From positions 1 to 13,780 of the forward strand of contig JASLGJ010000544.1 of NCBI GenBank assembly GCA_030150085.1: DNA of 13,780 nucleotides. The letters run 5' to 3'. Positions 13,716 to 13,780 of the stretch are shown one piece after another. The stretch comes from Candidatus Elarobacter sp. GTDB lineage: Bacteria > Vulcanimicrobiota > Vulcanimicrobiia > Vulcanimicrobiales > Vulcanimicrobiaceae. Each line of letters begins with the position of its first letter. The stretch's first letter is position 1. The notes under the pieces are model-generated. The model had not been told where the DNA came from. It saw only the letters and a list, made by a program, of their open reading frames with translations, and searched no databases. The translations under genes and the position numbers were made by a program.

Positions 13716-13780
13716 ATGCAGTACGAAGACATCCTCTACCGGATCGAGGCCGGCGTCGCGCACATCACCATCAACCGGCC
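13716..13780 (+). CDS. badI: BadI-like 2-ketocyclohexanecarboxyl-CoA hydrolase, N-terminus only (runs off right edge)
   Basis: Twenty-one codons are visible from the ATG at 13716, with AAGGAA 8-9 bases upstream overlapping the stop of the preceding gene. The start MQYEDILYRIEAGVAHITIN matches the crotonase fold N-terminus and in particular BadI (MQFEDLIYEIRNGVAWIIIN as I recall it). BadI hydrolytically opens the ring of 2-ketocyclohexanecarboxyl-CoA to pimelyl-CoA. From 21 residues alone another enoyl-CoA hydratase-family enzyme, such as a 1,4-dihydroxy-2-naphthoyl-CoA synthase relative, remains possible. The BadH-like neighbour favours BadI. Confidence 0.65.
   Translation, partial: MQYEDILYRIEAGVAHITINR

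Noticed and set aside
1..13780. CRISPR arrays, insertion sequences, phage genes or toxin-antitoxin modules
   Set aside because: I saw no regularly spaced repeats, transposase or integrase motifs, or terminal inverted repeats.

Overview
This is a compact, very GC-rich bacterial segment with short intergenic gaps, GTG starts, start/stop overlaps and long antisense shadow frames. Its mixture of a ring-epoxidation phenylacetate operon, a BadH/BadI-type alicyclic-acid locus, tandem S53 (sedolisin) lipoproteins and an NRPS start suggests a metabolically versatile soil-type bacterium. Candidatus Eremiobacterota, or another poorly cultured high-GC phylum, is a guess from gene content only; nothing here is a phylogenetic marker.

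Left edge (1-1104, all minus strand): the N-terminus of an NRPS-type condensation domain runs off the left end. Upstream of it lie a small two-helix membrane protein, a strong intrinsic terminator embedded in a structured leader, and a small exported protein of unknown function.

1216-4938 (minus strand): a complete paaABCDE operon for the phenylacetyl-CoA 1,2-epoxidase. PaaA and PaaC form the oxygenase core with PaaB, PaaD is the Fe-S maturation factor and PaaE is the reductase. paaA-paaB, paaB-paaC and paaC-paaD are joined by 4-base GTGA overlaps. A sigma70-like promoter (TTGACC-17-TATACT) precedes paaA, with a dyad operator over the predicted +1. paaE has no ordinary start codon ahead of its conserved N-terminus.

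5032-8641 (plus strand): two tandem lipoprotein S53 peptidases of the kumamolisin type, both with a complete Ser-Glu-Asp triad and calcium site, 13 bases apart. A hairpin closes the unit. Then come a CDGSH iron-sulfur protein (+) and a DUF72/YecE protein (-) whose stop codons overlap.

10016-12956: a Met- and His-rich exported protein of unknown function (+) overlaps tail-to-tail with a PAS-GAF-GGDEF-EAL c-di-GMP protein (-). The latter is preceded by a 25-codon, apparently leaderless upstream ORF ending three bases before its ATG.

Right edge (13031-13780): a minus-strand SDR lacking its N-terminal Rossmann segment abuts, at an 8-bp palindrome, the plus-strand C-terminus of a different SDR resembling BadH (2-hydroxycyclohexanecarboxyl-CoA dehydrogenase). 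The first 21 codons of a BadI-like ring-cleaving hydrolase follow. The two broken SDRs in opposite orientation mark either a real inversion breakpoint or a chimeric assembly or amplification joint; everything to the right of about 13600 should be linked to the rest with caution.
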